The notes below the pieces were generated by a model. The model did no database searches, was not told where the DNA came from, and saw only the letters and a program-made list of their open reading frames with translations. The translations under genes were made by a program, and so were the position numbers. DNA of 7,215 nt from JAVBMO01 sp031552355 (GTDB lineage Bacteria; Bacteroidota; Bacteroidia; Bacteroidales; P3), in contig JAVBMO010000168.1 of the NCBI GenBank assembly GCA_031552355.1, forward strand, positions 1 through 7,215, written 5' to 3'. This document shows, piece by piece, positions 5,536 to 7,215 of this stretch (the first letter of the stretch is position 1; each line of letters begins with the position of its first letter).

Positions 5536-6882
5536 ATGAAACAGCTTCTCTTTTTTATATTTTTGTTTCCTGTGCTGTTGTTTGCTCAAAATGACAGTAT
5601 CACAGCAAAAAAAGTCTATCTATTTTCTATTGAAGAAGAGATAGCGCCGCCGGCAACCTTGAAAACCGAAAAAGCTTTGGAAGAAGCTGTGAAAATAAAG
5701 GCAGATTACATTGTTTTAAAAATCAATACATTTGGCGGAACACTGAACGATGCCGACAAAATCAGTACAATGTTGCTGGATTCAAAAATGCCGGTGTATG
5801 CTTTTATCTATCACAATGCGGCGTCTGCAGGGGCTTTGATTGCGCTTTCGTGCGACAGTATTTATATGTACCCCGGTTCCCGTATAGGTGCTGCTACAGT
5901 GGTTGACCAAACCGGCGAAGTTGTGCAAGCCGACAAATACCAAAGTTATATGCGTTCCATGATGCGTTCGGCTGCTGAAAGCCATGGGCGTAATCCGAGA
6001 ATTGCCGAAGCCATGGTCGATCCACGTATTTACGTGGAAGGCGTGAATGATTCGGGAAGGGTGCTTACATTCACTACCGAAGAGGCTCTAAAACATGGAT
6101 ATTGCGAAGGAAGTGTGCGCAATGTGGAAGAACTTTTAGCCAAAGCAGAAATAAAAAACTATGAGATTACCGAACAGGAATTAAGCCCTTTGCATGGACT
6201 GCTTCGCTTTTTGATGCACCCTGCCGTTAGCGGGATTTTGATTCTGTTGATTGTTGGCGGAATTTATTTTGAACTCCAAACTCCCGGTGTAGGCTTTCCT
6301 TTGGTCGTTGCCATTATTGGTGCGGTATTGTATTTTGCCCCGCTGTATTTGGAAGGGTTGGCTGCCAATTGGGAAATATTGATTTTTCTTGCGGGCTTGG
6401 GACTTTTAGCCGTCGAAATATTTGTGATTCCGGGTTTTGGTGTGGCAGGAATTTCGGGAATTGTATTAATTATTGGCGGGCTGTTTTTGGCTTTATTGCA
6501 AAATAATGTATTCGACTTTTCGGCAGTGCCGGCAGGCGATGTAGCCGTGCGGCTTTCCACAGTGGTTATTTCACTGACTATCGGTATTGGGTTGTCAATT
6601 TATCTGAGTCAAAAAATTATTACAGGAACTACGTTTGGGCACATAGCCCTCAATACCGAGCAAAAAGCTTCGGAAGGATATACCATTGCCACACAAGAAG
6701 AACAAAGCATGATTGGTAAACGGGGAAAGACTTTGACGGTACTTCGCCCTTCTGGGAAAATTGAAATTGACGGTAATATGTATGATGGTTTGTCGTTCAG
6801 TTCGTTTATAGAAAAAGACACGGAAATAGAAGTCATAGATTATCAGAATGCAAGCCTGATTGTGAGAAAAATAATTGAATAA
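5536..6882 (+). CDS. nfeD: Long-form NfeD membrane serine protease (ClpP-class, 1510-N-type)
   Basis: Membrane-anchored protease of the NfeD1b / PH1510 type. Characterised relatives cleave the hydrophobic C-terminus of stomatin-like (SPFH) proteins. I start it at 5536 because the 448-residue product then begins with a signal peptide (MKQLLFFIFLFPVLLFA, cleavage likely before Gln18). An in-frame ATG at 5482 would add 18 residues ahead of it. The ClpP-like domain (about 25-215) has INTFGG (63-68), the nucleophile S97 in NAASAGALIAL, the following PGSRIGAATVV, and K134 in DKYQSYMRS as the probable general base of a Ser-Lys dyad. Five hydrophobic segments follow at about 230-248, 252-272, 279-297, 302-322 and 338-358. 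The C-terminal OB-fold NfeD domain (about 392-448) has IGKRGKTLTVLRPSGKIEIDG. The family is often encoded beside a slipin or flotillin-like gene; none is seen in this window. Transcribed divergently from galE. Confidence 0.93.
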   Translation: MKQLLFFIFLFPVLLFAQNDSITAKKVYLFSIEEEIAPPATLKTEKALEEAVKIKADYIVLKINTFGGTLNDADKISTMLLDSKMPVYAFIYHNAASAGALIALSCDSIYMYPGSRIGAATVVDQTGEVVQADKYQSYMRSMMRSAAESHGRNPRIAEAMVDPRIYVEGVNDSGRVLTFTTEEALKHGYCEGSVRNVEELLAKAEIKNYEITEQELSPLHGLLRFLMHPAVSGILILLIVGGIYFELQTPGVGFPLVVAIIGAVLYFAPLYLEGLAANWEILIFLAGLGLLAVEIFVIPGFGVAGISGIVLIIGGLFLALLQNNVFDFSAVPAGDVAVRLSTVVISLTIGIGLSIYLSQKIITGTTFGHIALNTEQKASEGYTIATQEEQSMIGKRGKTLTVLRPSGKIEIDGNMYDGLSFSSFIEKDTEIEVIDYQNASLIVRKIIE

Positions 6883-6896
6883 ATTATGGAAAATAG

Positions 6897-6917
6897 TAAT
6901 TTCTTATGCTGAAATTA
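6897..6917 (+). terminator. Weak AT-rich hairpin after nfeD, possible terminator
   Basis: TAATTTC (6897-6903) pairs with GAAATTA (6911-6917) around the 7-nt loop TTATGCT, starting 14 nt after the nfeD stop. AAATATTTTCTTG follows. The stem has a single G/C pair, so termination would be inefficient. Read-through into the next gene, 94 bp downstream of nfeD, remains possible. The rest of this gap (6883-6976) shows no clear TAnnTTTG promoter. Confidence 0.22.
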
Positions 6918-6976
6918 AAATATTTTCTTGTCTATAATAACTTAAAGCAAAATATTTACAATACACAAACCTTTTT

Positions 6977-7215
6977 ATGAAAAAAATATTTTTATCCGTT
7001 TTTGTGGCTTTCAGCCTGTTGACAATTACTGCCAATGCCCAGATTTCGGGAACAAAAGAATATGCAAGGCTTCCCTATAAGGCCGATTTTACCATGTCAG
7101 TATCGAATATCAGGATTCCTTTGCCGGAAAACTGGGGTATTCAGGTGCCATTCCTAAAGGAATACGAAGCCCGTTTAAACATAGGGTCAGAAATAGAATA
7201 CAGTTTCTATATTTC
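6977..7215 (+). CDS. Signal-peptide protein of unknown function, 3' partial
   Basis: The frame opens at ATG 6977 and runs to the window edge without a stop, giving 79 complete codons. Residues 1-22 form a clear Sec signal peptide: MKKIF, a hydrophobic core of LSVFVAFSLLTIT, then ANA with probable cleavage before Gln23. There is no lipobox cysteine, so it is not predicted to be a lipoprotein. The mature start (QISGTKEYARLPYKADF) is followed by alternating polar and hydrophobic stretches such as ARLNIGSEIEYSFYIS. That pattern would suit beta structure, possibly an outer-membrane barrel or periplasmic beta-rich protein, but this is a guess from a short fragment. I do not recognise the family. 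There is no Shine-Dalgarno; the upstream context is T-rich (CCTTTTT before ATG). It lies 94 bp after nfeD in the same direction and does not resemble a stomatin/SPFH protein in the visible part. Confidence 0.72.
   Translation, partial: MKKIFLSVFVAFSLLTITANAQISGTKEYARLPYKADFTMSVSNIRIPLPENWGIQVPFLKEYEARLNIGSEIEYSFYI

Noticed and set aside
6264..6836. Minus-strand reading frames of 98 and 75 codons within nfeD
   Set aside because: They mirror the membrane and OB-fold coding sequence of nfeD and have no independent support.
1..7215. CRISPR array, insertion sequence, tRNA, rRNA, riboswitch or defence system
   Set aside because: No direct-repeat series, transposase, terminal repeats, clover-leaf sequence or known aptamer core was seen in the three intergenic gaps, all of which are under 300 bp.

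Overview
The window looks like a chromosomal fragment from a member of the Bacteroidota. Four things point there. A protein at the left edge ends in a gliding-motility-type C-terminal domain, the type IX secretion (T9SS) type B sorting signal. None of the visible start codons has a Shine-Dalgarno sequence. Base composition is moderately AT-rich. The intergenic DNA carries matches to the Bacteroidota -7 promoter element TAnnTTTG on both strands. Genus or order cannot be fixed from the sequence alone.

Layout. Positions 1-1784 (+) hold the 3' part of a large secreted protein made of fibronectin-III-like repeats plus the T9SS sorting domain. Positions 1785-2035 are a convergent intergenic gap with two inverted repeats, one of which is a convincing, probably bidirectional terminator. 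Positions 2036-5270 (-) are a tight three-gene nucleotide-sugar operon in transcription order galE, gmd, fcl, with gaps of only 5 and 8 bp. Positions 5271-5535 are a divergent intergenic region with a candidate promoter for each side and a hairpin in the leader of the rightward gene. Positions 5536-6882 (+) encode a long-form NfeD membrane serine protease. After a 94-bp gap, 6977-7215 (+) is the start of an unidentified secreted or envelope protein cut by the window edge.

How the genes fit together. GalE interconverts UDP-glucose and UDP-galactose, and perhaps the N-acetyl forms. Gmd and Fcl convert GDP-mannose to GDP-L-fucose in two steps. The operon therefore supplies activated galactose and fucose for surface polysaccharide, LPS or protein glycosylation; no glycosyltransferase is visible here. 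The flanking genes are envelope functions: a T9SS cargo protein, a membrane protease and a signal-peptide protein.

I found no mobile element, CRISPR array, tRNA, rRNA or clear riboswitch, and no convincing undescribed system. The most useful leads are a non-tyrosine residue at the GalE substrate-size gate, an NfeD gene without a visible slipin/flotillin partner, and an nfeD leader hairpin whose loop holds an in-frame alternative start codon.
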